NCBI GenBank assembly: GCA_964572855.1
Contig: CAZNGF010000039.1
Location: forward strand, 1 to 26,453
From: CAZNGF01 sp964572855
GTDB lineage: Bacteria > Bipolaricaulota > Bipolaricaulia > RBG-16-55-9 > JAJCYT01
Length of the DNA stretch: 26,453 nucleotides
Direction of reading: 5' to 3'
The notes below the pieces were generated by a model. The model worked only from the letters and a program-made list of their open reading frames with translations. It did no database searches and was not told the DNA's origin. Below are positions 1-7,272 of the stretch, in pieces. Position 1 is the stretch's first letter. Every line of letters starts with the position of its first letter. The translations under genes were made by a program, and so were the position numbers.

Positions 1-278
1 CTAATGTGAAATTCCAAATCCGTTGAACTCCTAAAACCCGCTTTACGTTTATTGCTTCCCTTACAAAGGTGTGATAGGGTTTCACTTTCACATTGCAGTA
101 GTGAACGGGTCTCAGAACGTTTGGCTATTCCATTTGTCGGAGACATAGGAAGCACCTCACGCTGAACCCTGCTGCCTCACTGCCATTGAGGAATTGGAAG
201 ATACGGTGCTCATTTAGCGACGGAGGGTTCGCTGTGCCGGCAGCGTGACGGCCCGCGGACGAGGGTCTCCATTCTTGT
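1..278. other. AT-richer stretch with no recognisable gene
   Basis: No convincing reading frame, tRNA or terminator is visible here. The composition is clearly richer in A and T than the rest of the window. A 9-bp inverted repeat, AATGTGAAA at 3-11 and TTTCACATT at 86-94, and a shorter TTCAC/GTGAA pair at 81-85 and 101-105 are the only structures seen. It lies downstream of the small HicA/HicB-like cassette and shares its lower GC, so it may belong to the same acquired segment. Only one candidate repeat unit is present, so a CRISPR array cannot be claimed. Confidence 0.4.
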
Positions 279-533
279 CTAGATCGGTTGCGGCATTGCT
301 TGGGCTTCGATTTCCACGCGCTCGACCCGATACCCTGCGGCTTTCACGTTTCGGATCGCCGATTGAATGGCTTCTTCCAGGGACTTGGCTTCGCGGTGGA
401 AGTCGATCGAAAACACGCCGTTGCGGGTGCTGGGCGTGCCATCGTTGCAGCCCGCTTGAAACAAGTCGTCGGCGATCTCCTCGGTTAGCTCCAACGGGCC
501 TTCCAAGATCAGGGTGAACTCGTATTTTGCCAC
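279..533 (-). CDS. HicB-like small protein, partner of the upstream HicA-like protein
   Basis: An 84-residue acidic protein starting at a GTG. A good ribosome-binding site (GAGGTGA, about 6 nt upstream) decides this start; the nearby ATG at 540 is out of frame. The first half has an F-x-L-x-L-E-G-P strand and the second half reads F-S-I-D-F followed by S-L-E-E-A-I-x-x-A-I, which resembles the strand-helix pattern of HicB antitoxins. It is the second gene of a two-gene unit, 14 bp after the 76-residue HicA-like gene. I recall similar pairs from cyanobacteria and Chloroflexi, usually annotated as hypothetical. Seen: pairing, size, pattern. Inferred: antitoxin role. No DNA-binding domain is obvious, unlike many HicB proteins. 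Confidence 0.7.
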   Translation of the reverse strand: MAKYEFTLILEGPLELTEEIADDLFQAGCNDGTPSTRNGVFSIDFHREAKSLEEAIQSAIRNVKAAGYRVERVEIEAQAMPQPI

Positions 534-547
534 CGCCCATCACCTCT

Positions 548-778
548 TTAGCGCTGTTTGTACAAGCATCGCTCGACTGCCCGGCGGATGTCTTTGGCGT
601 GGTCTTCAGGATGCTTGGACGTGGAGTAAATCGCCACGACACACCCCTCTCGATCCCGCTTCGGGCAATACAATCGTCCCCAAATGTGGGCGCGTGCCGC
701 CGCCTTCTGCAACCTCCAGCCGTGGTGGAGCGCGTGTTCAATAGCTAAGCGGATGTGTTTGTTCGGATGATCCGCCAC
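548..778 (-). CDS. HicA-like small basic protein (possible mRNA-interferase toxin)
   Basis: A 76-residue basic protein starting at GTG (778), with GAGAGGGA about 6 nt upstream and a promoter at 812-840. It begins with a helix of the type H-P-N-K-H-I-R-x-A-I-E-x-A-L, then G-W-R-L, then A-R-A-H-I-W-G-R-L-Y-C-P, a helix-strand-strand order like the HicA double-stranded-RNA-binding fold. In HicA a histidine at the corresponding strand is catalytic; His31 is the candidate here. Two Cys (Cys38 and Cys71) are seen. It is the first gene of the pair, an order (toxin first) common in hicAB. The family assignment is by pattern only; a housekeeping RNA-binding role is also possible. Confidence 0.7.
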   Translation of the reverse strand: MADHPNKHIRLAIEHALHHGWRLQKAAARAHIWGRLYCPKRDREGCVVAIYSTSKHPEDHAKDIRRAVERCLYKQR

Positions 779-811
779 GGGCTATCCCTCTCCCGAATAC
801 AACTGATCCAG

Positions 812-840
812 ATTATAACATCCGAATAGGGCAGTGCGAA
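812..840 (-). promoter_or_regulatory. Promoter of the HicA/HicB-like pair
   Basis: On the minus strand TTCGCA (835-840), 17 bp, then a perfect TATAAT (812-817). The predicted transcript starts near 805, about 27 nt before the GTG start at 778. Confidence 0.65.
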
Positions 841-854
841 GCCCTGCTGTTAAG

Positions 855-911
855 AAATGTAGGGCCGGCTGTGCCGGCCTCAAGGCAACCCGCGGAGCAG
901 GCCCTACATTT
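855..911. repeat. Nested inverted repeat at gene end, terminator-like
   Basis: AAATGTAGGGCC (855-866) is matched by GGCCCTACATTT (900-911), a 12-bp outer stem. Inside, GGCCGGC (863-869) and GCCGGCC (873-879) form a competing 7-bp hairpin with loop TGT. It lies 2 bp beyond the stop of the lipoprotein gene at 914. The TGTAGGG...CCCTACA ends match the other palindromes at 19823, 24729 and (partly) 17489. No U-tract follows, so Rho-independent termination is uncertain. Confidence 0.6.
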
Positions 912-913
912 TC

Positions 914-2500
914 CTACTCGCCCGCGCTCGAGGCCGTCCCGGTCCGAACGAAGTCCTGCCCCGAGACGTCCGAGTACGCCTTCACGTAGCGGGTCGCGGG
1001 GCTGAAGACCGCGCCGGGCTTGCTGGGGATGAGCGTGTAGTACACCCCGCCCGTCAGGTTGGCGAAGCGGTAGGTCCCGTCGGCGCCCGTGACGAGCGTC
1101 TGGCCGTTCGACAGGCTGAGCGTGACGCCGGCCACGCCCGCGCCACCGGCATCAACCACGCGGCCCGAAAGCGAGAACGCCGTGCTGTTGGCGACGAAGT
1201 CGCGGCCCGTGACGTCGGAGCCCGTCGTGGTCGTGCGCGCGGAAGGGCTGAAGCGGTAGCCCGCCTTGCTGGGCGTGACGGTGTAGGCCGTCCAGGGCGT
1301 CAGGCCGGCGAGCGTGTAATGGCCATTTGAATCCGTGCTCGTGCTGAGCCCCGCCCCCGCGCTCAAGGTCACGCCGCTCAGGCCCGCGCCGTCGGGGGTG
1401 GCGACCCGCCCGGAGATCGAGACCGACGTCGGGCGCAACGTGGCCGTGAAGTCCATGCCGTTGACGGGGTAGTCCACGCTGGCCGCCGCGATGACCTTGC
1501 GGCTGCCGGGGCCGAAGCGGTAGCGCGCGTCCTCGGGCTTGACGGTGTAGGTCGTCCCCGAGGCCAGCTTGGCGAAGGTGTAGTTCCCCAAGGCGTCCGT
1601 GGTCGTCGCGCTCCCGCCGTTGAGCGTGAGCGAAAGGCCGCTCACGGGCGCGCCCTCGGGCGTGGTCACGCGCCCCGAGATCGAAAAGCCGCTCGTCGCG
1701 CTGGCCGTACCGGAGAAGTGCTGTCCCGTCGCGTTCGCCCGTGCGTTCACGACCCGCGTCGTCGGGCTGAAGCGGTAGCCCGCCTTCACCGGCGTGAGCG
1801 TGTAGCTGCCGACGGCCAAATTGGGAAAGACGTAGTCGCCGTTGGGGTCGGTGGTGGCCGTGGCTCCGTTGCTCAAACGCAACGTCACCCCGCCCAGCCC
1901 CGCGCCGCCGGCGCCCGCGACCCGGCCCGCGATCGAGACCAGCGGGTTGCCCACCGGCCCAATCAAGAAGCCCACCCACTTGACCGCGTCGAAGGCGATC
2001 CGCAGCGAGCGCGCCTCGCCCGTCCGGCTCGACAGCGTCACGCTCCCCTGCGCCCCGAAGGTGTAGCGCCCGAGCGCGTGCCAGCCCTGGGCGGCCTTGG
2101 CCTGGTCCAGCGCCACGGCCGTCTCGCCGCCGGCGTGCGCGATCACGTAGCGCGCGCTCCCGGTGGTGGAATAGCAGTAGGGCACGTAGGCGAACACCTC
2201 GTAGCTGCCCGGCTGCAGCGCGGTCTGCCAGCGCAGCTCGCCGCGCGCGGTGCCCGAGCGCGTGAGCGCCCAGCGCGTCCCGCCGCCGTGGCCGCAGCGG
2301 GTCGTGGAGGCGAGCGACCCGGTCACTTGCGCCTGCGGGTCGTCGACCACAATCTCGGCCGCGCCCGCGGCCGCCGGGCGCGCCGCCGCGTCGCCCTCCA
2401 ACGGGAGTAGCGATCCCTCCATCCAGGTCGCGCAGCCGGCCAGCAGGCCCGTCAGCAGCCCGAGCGCCAGCGGCGCGGCGATCCATCTGAAGCGTTTCAT
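914..2500 (-). CDS. Secreted lipoprotein: golvesin-like domain plus four carboxypeptidase-regulatory-like repeats
   Basis: A 528-residue surface or periplasmic lipoprotein. Residues 1-22 are a signal peptide ending in the lipobox L-L-A-G, with lipidated Cys23. Residues 50-176 resemble the golvesin/xanthan-lyase C-terminal carbohydrate-binding-like domain (G-S-Y-E-V-F-A-Y-V-P, then D-A-V-K-W-V). Four beta-sandwich repeats of about 80 residues follow at roughly 188-265, 272-355, 360-438 and 442-520, each with S-G-R-V at the start, G-V-T-L in the middle, a G-x-Y-x-F/L-A-x-L turn and a closing F-x-P...G-x-D-F. Such repeats are prealbumin-like stalks (CarboxypepD_reg/SdrD-B type). No enzyme domain is present, so an adhesion or polymer-binding role is inferred. 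GAGAGG precedes the ATG. The long antisense open frame is a GC artefact. Confidence 0.88.
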   Translation of the reverse strand: MKRFRWIAAPLALGLLTGLLAGCATWMEGSLLPLEGDAAARPAAAGAAEIVVDDPQAQVTGSLASTTRCGHGGGTRWALTRSGTARGELRWQTALQPGSYEVFAYVPYCYSTTGSARYVIAHAGGETAVALDQAKAAQGWHALGRYTFGAQGSVTLSSRTGEARSLRIAFDAVKWVGFLIGPVGNPLVSIAGRVAGAGGAGLGGVTLRLSNGATATTDPNGDYVFPNLAVGSYTLTPVKAGYRFSPTTRVVNARANATGQHFSGTASATSGFSISGRVTTPEGAPVSGLSLTLNGGSATTTDALGNYTFAKLASGTTYTVKPEDARYRFGPGSRKVIAAASVDYPVNGMDFTATLRPTSVSISGRVATPDGAGLSGVTLSAGAGLSTSTDSNGHYTLAGLTPWTAYTVTPSKAGYRFSPSARTTTTGSDVTGRDFVANSTAFSLSGRVVDAGGAGVAGVTLSLSNGQTLVTGADGTYRFANLTGGVYYTLIPSKPGAVFSPATRYVKAYSDVSGQDFVRTGTASSAGE

Positions 2501-2658
2501 GGGGTCACGTCCTCTCTCAAGTCCCCTTCGGGGGATGCGTTCAGCTTACGCGGAGAGACGGACGCGCCCCAGGGCGCCTGTCCGATCGAGAAAGGCGCAT
2601 TGCTCCAGGTTGGCCCCGGACATTCGGCACCTCGCGGGATGGGCGCGCAAGCGTTCGG

Positions 2659-3987
2659 CTACTTCCAGGGCGCCAGCACGTCTTCCAGGGTCGGCGACCC
2701 GACCTCCTGCAGCTCGTAGCGCACGCGCGTGGTGGGCACCTCGAACCGAAGCAGGCGGCGCAGGTCGACCGGCGTGCCGATCGCGACCGCGTCGCAGGGC
2801 GTGGCCCGGACGGTCGCCTCCAGGTCCCGGACCTGCTGCTCACCGTAGCCCATCGCCGGCAGCAACGCCCCGATGTCGGGATACTTCTCAAATGTCTCGG
2901 CGATGGACCCGACCGCGTGGGACCGGGGGTCGACCAGCTCGGCCGCGCCGCACTTCTGCGCGCCCAGCGTGCCCGCGCCGTAGCGCATTTCGCCGTGCGT
3001 GAGCGTGGGGCCGTCCTCGATCACGAGCACGCGCCGCTCCCGCAGGACCTCGGGTTCCTCGACGCGGATGGGCGAGTGGGCTTGAATCACGCGCGCGTCC
3101 GGGTTGGCGGCGCGCACGTTTGCCCGCAGCGCCTCGACGTCCTCGGGCTCGGCGGTGTCGGTCTTGTTCAGGATCACCACGTCGGCCAGCCGCAGGTTGA
3201 GCGCGCCGGGGTAGTAGGTGAGCTCGTGCCCGACGCGGTGTGGGTCGGCCACCACCAGGGTCAAGTCCGGTCTGAAGAACGAGAAGTCGTTGTTGCCGCC
3301 GTCCCAGAGCACGATGTCGGCCTCGGCTTCGGCCCGGCGCAGTATCTTTTCGTAGTCCACGCCCGCGTAGACGACGTTGCCGCGGTTGAGGTGCGGCTCG
3401 TACTCCTCGCGCTCCTCGATGGTGCAGTCGTGGGCGTCCAGGTCCTCAAGCTGGGCGAAGCGCTGGACCGCCTGCTTGGCCAGGTCGCCGTAGGGCATCG
3501 GGTGGCGCACGATCGCCACGCGCTTGCCCCATGCTTTGAGAATTTCGGCCACGCGGCGCGTGGTCTGGCTCTTGCCCGCGCCGGTGCGCACCGCGGTCAC
3601 GGCGATCACGGGCTTGCTGGAACGGAGCATGGTGGCCTTCGGCCCCAGCAGCCAGAAGTCCGCCCCGGCCGCTCCGGCGACAGCGGCGCGTTCCATCACG
3701 TATTGGTGCGGCACGTCGCTGTAGGCGAACACGACCGCGTCCACGTCGCGCTCGCGCACGAGCCGCGTCAGGTCGGCCTCGTCCTCGATCGGGATGCCCT
3801 CGGGGTACAGCGGCCCGGCCAGCGCCGCCGGGTAGCGGCGCCCGTCGATGTGGGGGATCTGCGTGGCCGTGAAGGCCACGACCTCGCACGACGCGTCGTT
3901 CCGGAACGCCGTGTTGAAGTTGTGGAAGTCGCGCCCGGCCGCGCCCATGATCAGGACCCGCCGGCGCTCGTCTTTGTTGGCGGTCAC
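2659..3987 (-). CDS. Cyclic 2,3-diphosphoglycerate synthetase-type GTPase/ATPase
   Basis: A 442-residue cytoplasmic protein. Residues 11-25 form a Rossmann-like start (V-L-I-M-G-A-A-G-R-D-F-H-N-F-N). A P-loop is at 131-143 (T-A-V-R-T-G-A-G-K-S-Q-T-T), W-D-G-G-N-N-D at 228-234, and N-K-T-D, a G4-like guanine-recognition motif, at 274-277. This order is characteristic of the family named after the methanogen enzyme that cyclises 2,3-diphosphoglycerate, a thermoprotective solute. Whether bacterial members make that compound is not established from sequence. Start: GTG at 3987 with GGTGA 7 nt upstream. The frame stays open 67 codons further, but that extension overlaps the tig promoter and start and has no family similarity. 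Divergent from tig. Confidence 0.87.
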   Translation of the reverse strand: MTANKDERRRVLIMGAAGRDFHNFNTAFRNDASCEVVAFTATQIPHIDGRRYPAALAGPLYPEGIPIEDEADLTRLVRERDVDAVVFAYSDVPHQYVMERAAVAGAAGADFWLLGPKATMLRSSKPVIAVTAVRTGAGKSQTTRRVAEILKAWGKRVAIVRHPMPYGDLAKQAVQRFAQLEDLDAHDCTIEEREEYEPHLNRGNVVYAGVDYEKILRRAEAEADIVLWDGGNNDFSFFRPDLTLVVADPHRVGHELTYYPGALNLRLADVVILNKTDTAEPEDVEALRANVRAANPDARVIQAHSPIRVEEPEVLRERRVLVIEDGPTLTHGEMRYGAGTLGAQKCGAAELVDPRSHAVGSIAETFEKYPDIGALLPAMGYGEQQVRDLEATVRATPCDAVAIGTPVDLRRLLRFEVPTTRVRYELQEVGSPTLEDVLAPWK

Positions 3988-4099
3988 GCGTTGCTCACCC
4001 AGTCCTTTCTCGATCTGCGTTCGTCCCGCACAGTTTAGGCCGCGCTGCCCGTCCGAGCCATGACGCCGATCATGCGAGCGTGCCGTTCCCAAGCCCGTC

Positions 4100-4128
4100 T
4101 TGACGGGGCTGGGGGCGAGGGGTAAGAT
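4100..4128 (+). promoter_or_regulatory. Promoter of tig-clpP
   Basis: TTGACG (4100-4105), 17 bp, TAAGAT (4123-4128). The predicted start near 4135 leaves a leader of about 26-35 nt. For the divergent GTPase gene only a weak minus-strand -10, TAAACT at 4032-4037, is visible. Confidence 0.65.
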
Positions 4129-4169
4129 GTCAACCCACATTCTCAAACGAAAAGGAATTTTTGAGGGAT

Positions 4170-5498
4170 ATGAAGGTCGAGGCCACATCCACCGGCGCCG
4201 GGTCCTACACGCTCACGGTCGAACTCCCCGCCGAGCGCGTGTCGAGCAAGCTCAAGGAGGCGTTCCGGCAGGTCGCCCGCGACGTGACCATCCCGGGCTT
4301 CCGCCGCGGCCACGTGCCGCGCGCGCTGCTGGAGGCGCAGTTCGGCAAGGACTTCCTGCACGAGGACGTTCAGCAGCAGCTCATCGAGGAGACGCTGCCG
4401 CAGGCGCTCCAACAGGAAGGGCTGCGGCCCGTCTCCAGCCCGCAGACCAAGGTCGTGGAGTTCGAGGAGGACAAACCCTTCGTCTACGAGGCGAGCATCG
4501 AGGTGCTGCCCGAGGTCGCCTTCCCCGAGCTGAGCGCGGTCACGGTGGAGGAAGACCCCGAACCCCAGCCCGACGCCGCCGCGGTCGACGACGTGCTGGA
4601 GGACCTCAAGCTGCGGCACGCAACGCTCGTGCCCAAGGGCGAGGGCGGCGTGGCCGAGTTCGAGGACGTGGCCGTCATCCAGGTGGGCGAGCAGGAACCG
4701 CGCGAGATCATGCTGAGCGAGGACAGCGACCTGTCCAAGCAGCTCGTGGGCCACAAGCCGGGTGAGGCGGTCCAGGTCACGCTGGAAGAGCAGACCCTGA
4801 CGCTTTCCCTGCGGGACGTGAAGGCCGTGGAGAAGCCCGACCTCGAGGAGCTGGCCGCCACGCTGGACGAGGAGGACGAGGCCGCGCTGCGCGCCAAGAT
4901 CCAGGCCGACCTGGGCGAGCACCTCAAAGAGGAGCACCGCCGGGCCACGCGCTACAAGGTGCTGGACGCGCTCGTGGCGCAGTCCGAGGTGCCCGTGCCG
5001 CCGCGGCTCAAGCAAGAGGCCATCGAGCACGAGCTCAACCAGCTCGAGCGCAGCGGTCGCTACGGCTCCCTCAGCGAGGACGACCGCTCGGCCTACGCCG
5101 AGGGCGCCGCCGAGCGCCTGCAGCGCGAGGTGGCCATCGAGGCGCTCAAGCGCCAGGCTCCCGAGCTCAAGCTGAGCGACGAGGCGTTCGAACAGGCGCT
5201 GGAGGCCGAGGCCGCCAAGCGCGAGATGAACCCGGTCAAGTTCCGCGCGCTGCTGGAGCGGGACGAGGCGCTGGGCCGCTTCCGCGGGCAGCTCGAGGAC
5301 GAGCGCGCGCTGGACTACCTGGTCGAGCACGTCAACCTCGTCAAGCCCGAAGCGCAAGAGCCGGAAGCGAAGCCGAAGAAGGCGCCCGCCAAGTCCGGCG
5401 CCAAGGGGGGCAAGAAGGCCGCTCCCAAGAAGGCGTCCGGCAGGGCCGCCGGGAAGAAAGCCCCATCGTCCAAGACCGAAAAGGAGTCCGAATCGTGA
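4170..5498 (+). CDS. Trigger factor, ribosome-associated chaperone
   Basis: A 442-residue protein. The N-terminal ribosome-docking domain carries the signature G-F-R-R-G-H-V-P at 43-50, which contacts ribosomal protein uL23. The middle FKBP-type prolyl isomerase domain (about 163-222) is short, about 60 residues against the usual 85, and lacks the flap region, so isomerase activity is doubtful. The helical chaperone arms fill about 223-390. Residues 396-442 form a Lys/Ala/Pro tail with 13 lysines, resembling histone H1 tails; most trigger factors lack one. ATG at 4170 matches the family start M-K-V; a TTG at 4161 with AGGA 4 nt upstream is an in-frame alternative adding three residues. clpP overlaps the stop by 4 bp, so translation is probably coupled. 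Confidence 0.94.
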   Translation: MKVEATSTGAGSYTLTVELPAERVSSKLKEAFRQVARDVTIPGFRRGHVPRALLEAQFGKDFLHEDVQQQLIEETLPQALQQEGLRPVSSPQTKVVEFEEDKPFVYEASIEVLPEVAFPELSAVTVEEDPEPQPDAAAVDDVLEDLKLRHATLVPKGEGGVAEFEDVAVIQVGEQEPREIMLSEDSDLSKQLVGHKPGEAVQVTLEEQTLTLSLRDVKAVEKPDLEELAATLDEEDEAALRAKIQADLGEHLKEEHRRATRYKVLDALVAQSEVPVPPRLKQEAIEHELNQLERSGRYGSLSEDDRSAYAEGAAERLQREVAIEALKRQAPELKLSDEAFEQALEAEAAKREMNPVKFRALLERDEALGRFRGQLEDERALDYLVEHVNLVKPEAQEPEAKPKKAPAKSGAKGGKKAAPKKASGRAAGKKAPSSKTEKESES

Positions 5499-6112
5499 CG
5501 CACGCCGAGGTTTACAATCAGATCCCCTTCGTGATCGACCGCACGGGCCAGGTCGAGCGCACCTACGACATCTACTCGCGCCTGCTGGAGGACCGCATCG
5601 TCTTCCTGCGCGGCCCGATCGACGAGCACACCGCCGACCTGGTGGTGGCGCAGATGCTCTACCTCGACTCCAAGGACTCCGAAAAGGACATCCGGCTCTA
5701 CATCAACTCGCCCGGCGGGCACACCACGGCGGGCTTTGCCGTCTACGACACGATCCAGTTCGTGCGCTCGGACGTCTCGACCATCTGCGTGGGGCTGGCG
5801 GCCAGCATGGGGGCCGTGCTGCTGGCGGCCGGCACCAAGGGCAAGCGGCTGGCGCTGCCCAACGCCAAGCTCATGATCCACCAGCCCTGGGGCGGCGCCC
5901 AGGGCCAGGCCTCCGACATCAAGATCGTGGCCGAGGACATCCTCAAGACCCGCGAGCAGATCAACAAGATCATGTCCCACCACACGGGCCAGACGCTCGA
6001 AAAGATCGAAAAGGACACCGACCGCGACTTCTACATGTCCGCCGAGGAGTCCAAGACCTACGGCCTCATCGACGAGGTGGTCGCGGCCCGCAAGCTGGCC
6101 GAGGGGGAGTAA
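5495..6112 (+). CDS. ATP-dependent Clp protease proteolytic subunit ClpP
   Basis: A 205-residue serine peptidase (family S14) that assembles into a 14-mer and degrades proteins fed by ClpX- or ClpA/C-type unfoldases. The catalytic triad is visible: Ser104 in L-A-A-S-M-G, His129 in M-I-H-Q-P, and Asp178 in D-T-D-R-D-F. The oxyanion-hole segment N-S-P-G-G is at 71-75. The hydrophobic handle region and full length are intact. The GTG start overlaps the tig stop (GTGA), so it is expressed with trigger factor, a common bacterial order. No clpX follows: the next gene is an unrelated acetyltransferase after a 229-bp gap, so the unfoldase must be encoded elsewhere. Confidence 0.97.
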   Translation: MTHAEVYNQIPFVIDRTGQVERTYDIYSRLLEDRIVFLRGPIDEHTADLVVAQMLYLDSKDSEKDIRLYINSPGGHTTAGFAVYDTIQFVRSDVSTICVGLAASMGAVLLAAGTKGKRLALPNAKLMIHQPWGGAQGQASDIKIVAEDILKTREQINKIMSHHTGQTLEKIEKDTDRDFYMSAEESKTYGLIDEVVAARKLAEGE

Positions 6113-6264
6113 CCCCCGCCCGGCAGGCGGCGCGCGTCCTCCCGTCGAGGACGCCGGCACGGGCGCGCTGGAACGGCCCGCGCAGTCGCGGCCTCGATGC
6201 GCCCCTGGGGCGAGTTTTGGGGGCGCCCACAGAGACGCATCCGTCCCCGAACGCCTCCCAGAAC

Positions 6265-6276
6265 GTCATCCTGAGC
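6265..6276 (+). repeat. GTCATCCTGAGC motif, left copy
   Basis: The motif lies in the 229-bp gap after clpP and is followed by an AAGCGAAGGATCC tail. A related 12-mer, GTCATTCTGCGC (10 of 12 identical), lies in the opposite orientation at 7229-7240, just past the acetyltransferase gene. From memory, GTCATTCTGAGC-type elements are dispersed in many bacterial genomes. The rest of the gap (6113-6341) shows no other feature apart from the ribosome-binding site at 6332. Confidence 0.4.
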
Positions 6277-6341
6277 CAAGCGAAGGATCCCCTTGGCACG
6301 GTTCCCTGCCCGAACAACGATGATCCCCCAAAGGAGGAGCC

Positions 6342-7184
6342 GTGAGCGAGTACGAGGTCGTCAGGATGCCGCGGGACGAGCTGGACCGCGCGCTGGACTG
6401 GGCCGCGCGCGAGGGCTGGAACCCGGGGAAAAACGACGCCGACTGCTTCTGGGCCATCGACCCCGAGGGGTTTTTCATGGGGGTCCTGGACGGGGAGCCG
6501 ATCGCCTACGCCTCGGCGGTGTGCTACGACGAGCGCTTCGCCTTCTGCGGGCTCTACATCGTGCGCCCCGAACACCGCGGTCGCGGGTACGGCCGGGCGC
6601 TCACGCGCGCCCGGCTCGACTACGTGGGCGACCGCATCGTCGGGCTCGACGGCGCGCTGCACATGCGCGACAAGTACAAACGACTCGGTTACCGCACCGC
6701 CCACCGGAGCACGCGCTACGGGGGTCGCCCCGGGAAAGCCTTTGCGGCGCCCCGCGAGGTCATCCCGGCAGGCGACGTCCCGTTCGAGCACCTGGCGGCG
6801 TTCGATCGAGAGCACTTCCCCGCCGGGCGCGAGCGCTTCCTGCGGCGCTGGATCGACCAGCCCGGGGGCAGCGCGCTGGCGCTGGTCGATGGAAGCGAGC
6901 TGCTGGGCTACGGCGTCCTGCGCCCGTGCCGCGACGGATGCAAGATCGGCCCGCTGTTCGCGGCCGACGCCGAGGTGGCCGACGTCCTGTTGCGCGCGCT
7001 GGCCGACGAGGGGCGCGGCGGGCCCGTGTTCCTGGACGTGCCCGAGCCCAACGCCGCGGGCGTCAAGCTGGCCAAGCGCCACGGCATGAGCGCGACCTTT
7101 GCCTGCGCCCGCATGTACCGTGGCGGGGACCCCGGCCTGCCGCTGGAGCGCGTGTTCGGGATCACGACCTTCGAGTGCGGATGA
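6342..7184 (+). CDS. GNAT-family N-acetyltransferase, two-domain (YitH-like)
   Basis: A 280-residue cytoplasmic enzyme. The N-terminal GNAT fold (about 1-130) has the acetyl-CoA motif V-R-P-E-H-R-G-R-G-Y-G at 74-84, preceded by the beta4 strand F-C-G-L-Y-I. The C-terminal half (about 140-275) is a second, divergent GNAT-like domain of the kind found in YitH proteins and lacks a clear acetyl-CoA loop. The substrate is unknown. Start: GTG with an excellent AAAGGAGGA (6330-6338) just upstream. It is a single gene between clpP and the convergent transporter operon, flanked by inverted GTCATyCTGmGC motifs, which might mark an inserted cassette. Confidence 0.9.
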   Translation: MSEYEVVRMPRDELDRALDWAAREGWNPGKNDADCFWAIDPEGFFMGVLDGEPIAYASAVCYDERFAFCGLYIVRPEHRGRGYGRALTRARLDYVGDRIVGLDGALHMRDKYKRLGYRTAHRSTRYGGRPGKAFAAPREVIPAGDVPFEHLAAFDREHFPAGRERFLRRWIDQPGGSALALVDGSELLGYGVLRPCRDGCKIGPLFAADAEVADVLLRALADEGRGGPVFLDVPEPNAAGVKLAKRHGMSATFACARMYRGGDPGLPLERVFGITTFECG

Positions 7185-7209
7185 GCGCGCGCGGCGGCTT
7201 CCTGGGCGA

Positions 7210-7246
7210 CTCGGAGCAAGTAGGGCAAGCGCAGAATGACTCCGAG
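7210..7246. repeat. Inverted repeat between convergent genes
   Basis: CTCGGAG (7210-7216) and CTCCGAG (7240-7246) form a 7-bp stem around a 23-nt loop containing the right-hand GTCATTCTGCGC motif (minus strand, 7229-7240). It lies in the 88-bp gap between the acetyltransferase and permease stops, where a bidirectional terminator would be expected, but there is no U-tract. Confidence 0.4.
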
Positions 7247-7272
7247 CTTGCCGTAGCGGGTGTCGGCGTTTC

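Noticed and set aside
1..120. Possible CRISPR repeat at the window edge
   Set aside because: Only one candidate unit and no regular spacing; the inverted repeat is too short to decide.
1152..2486. 444-codon frame shifted within the golvesin-type lipoprotein gene
   Set aside because: Arg/Gly/Ala-rich out-of-frame reading with no signal peptide or domain.
3988..4188. 67-codon N-terminal extension of the cPGS-type GTPase
   Set aside because: It overlaps the tig promoter and start, has no ribosome-binding site and is not like the family; the GTG at 3987 fits.
4143..5357. Long open frame antisense to tig
   Set aside because: It is a Leu/Gly/Asp/His-rich mirror of a certain gene in GC-rich DNA, with no known domain.
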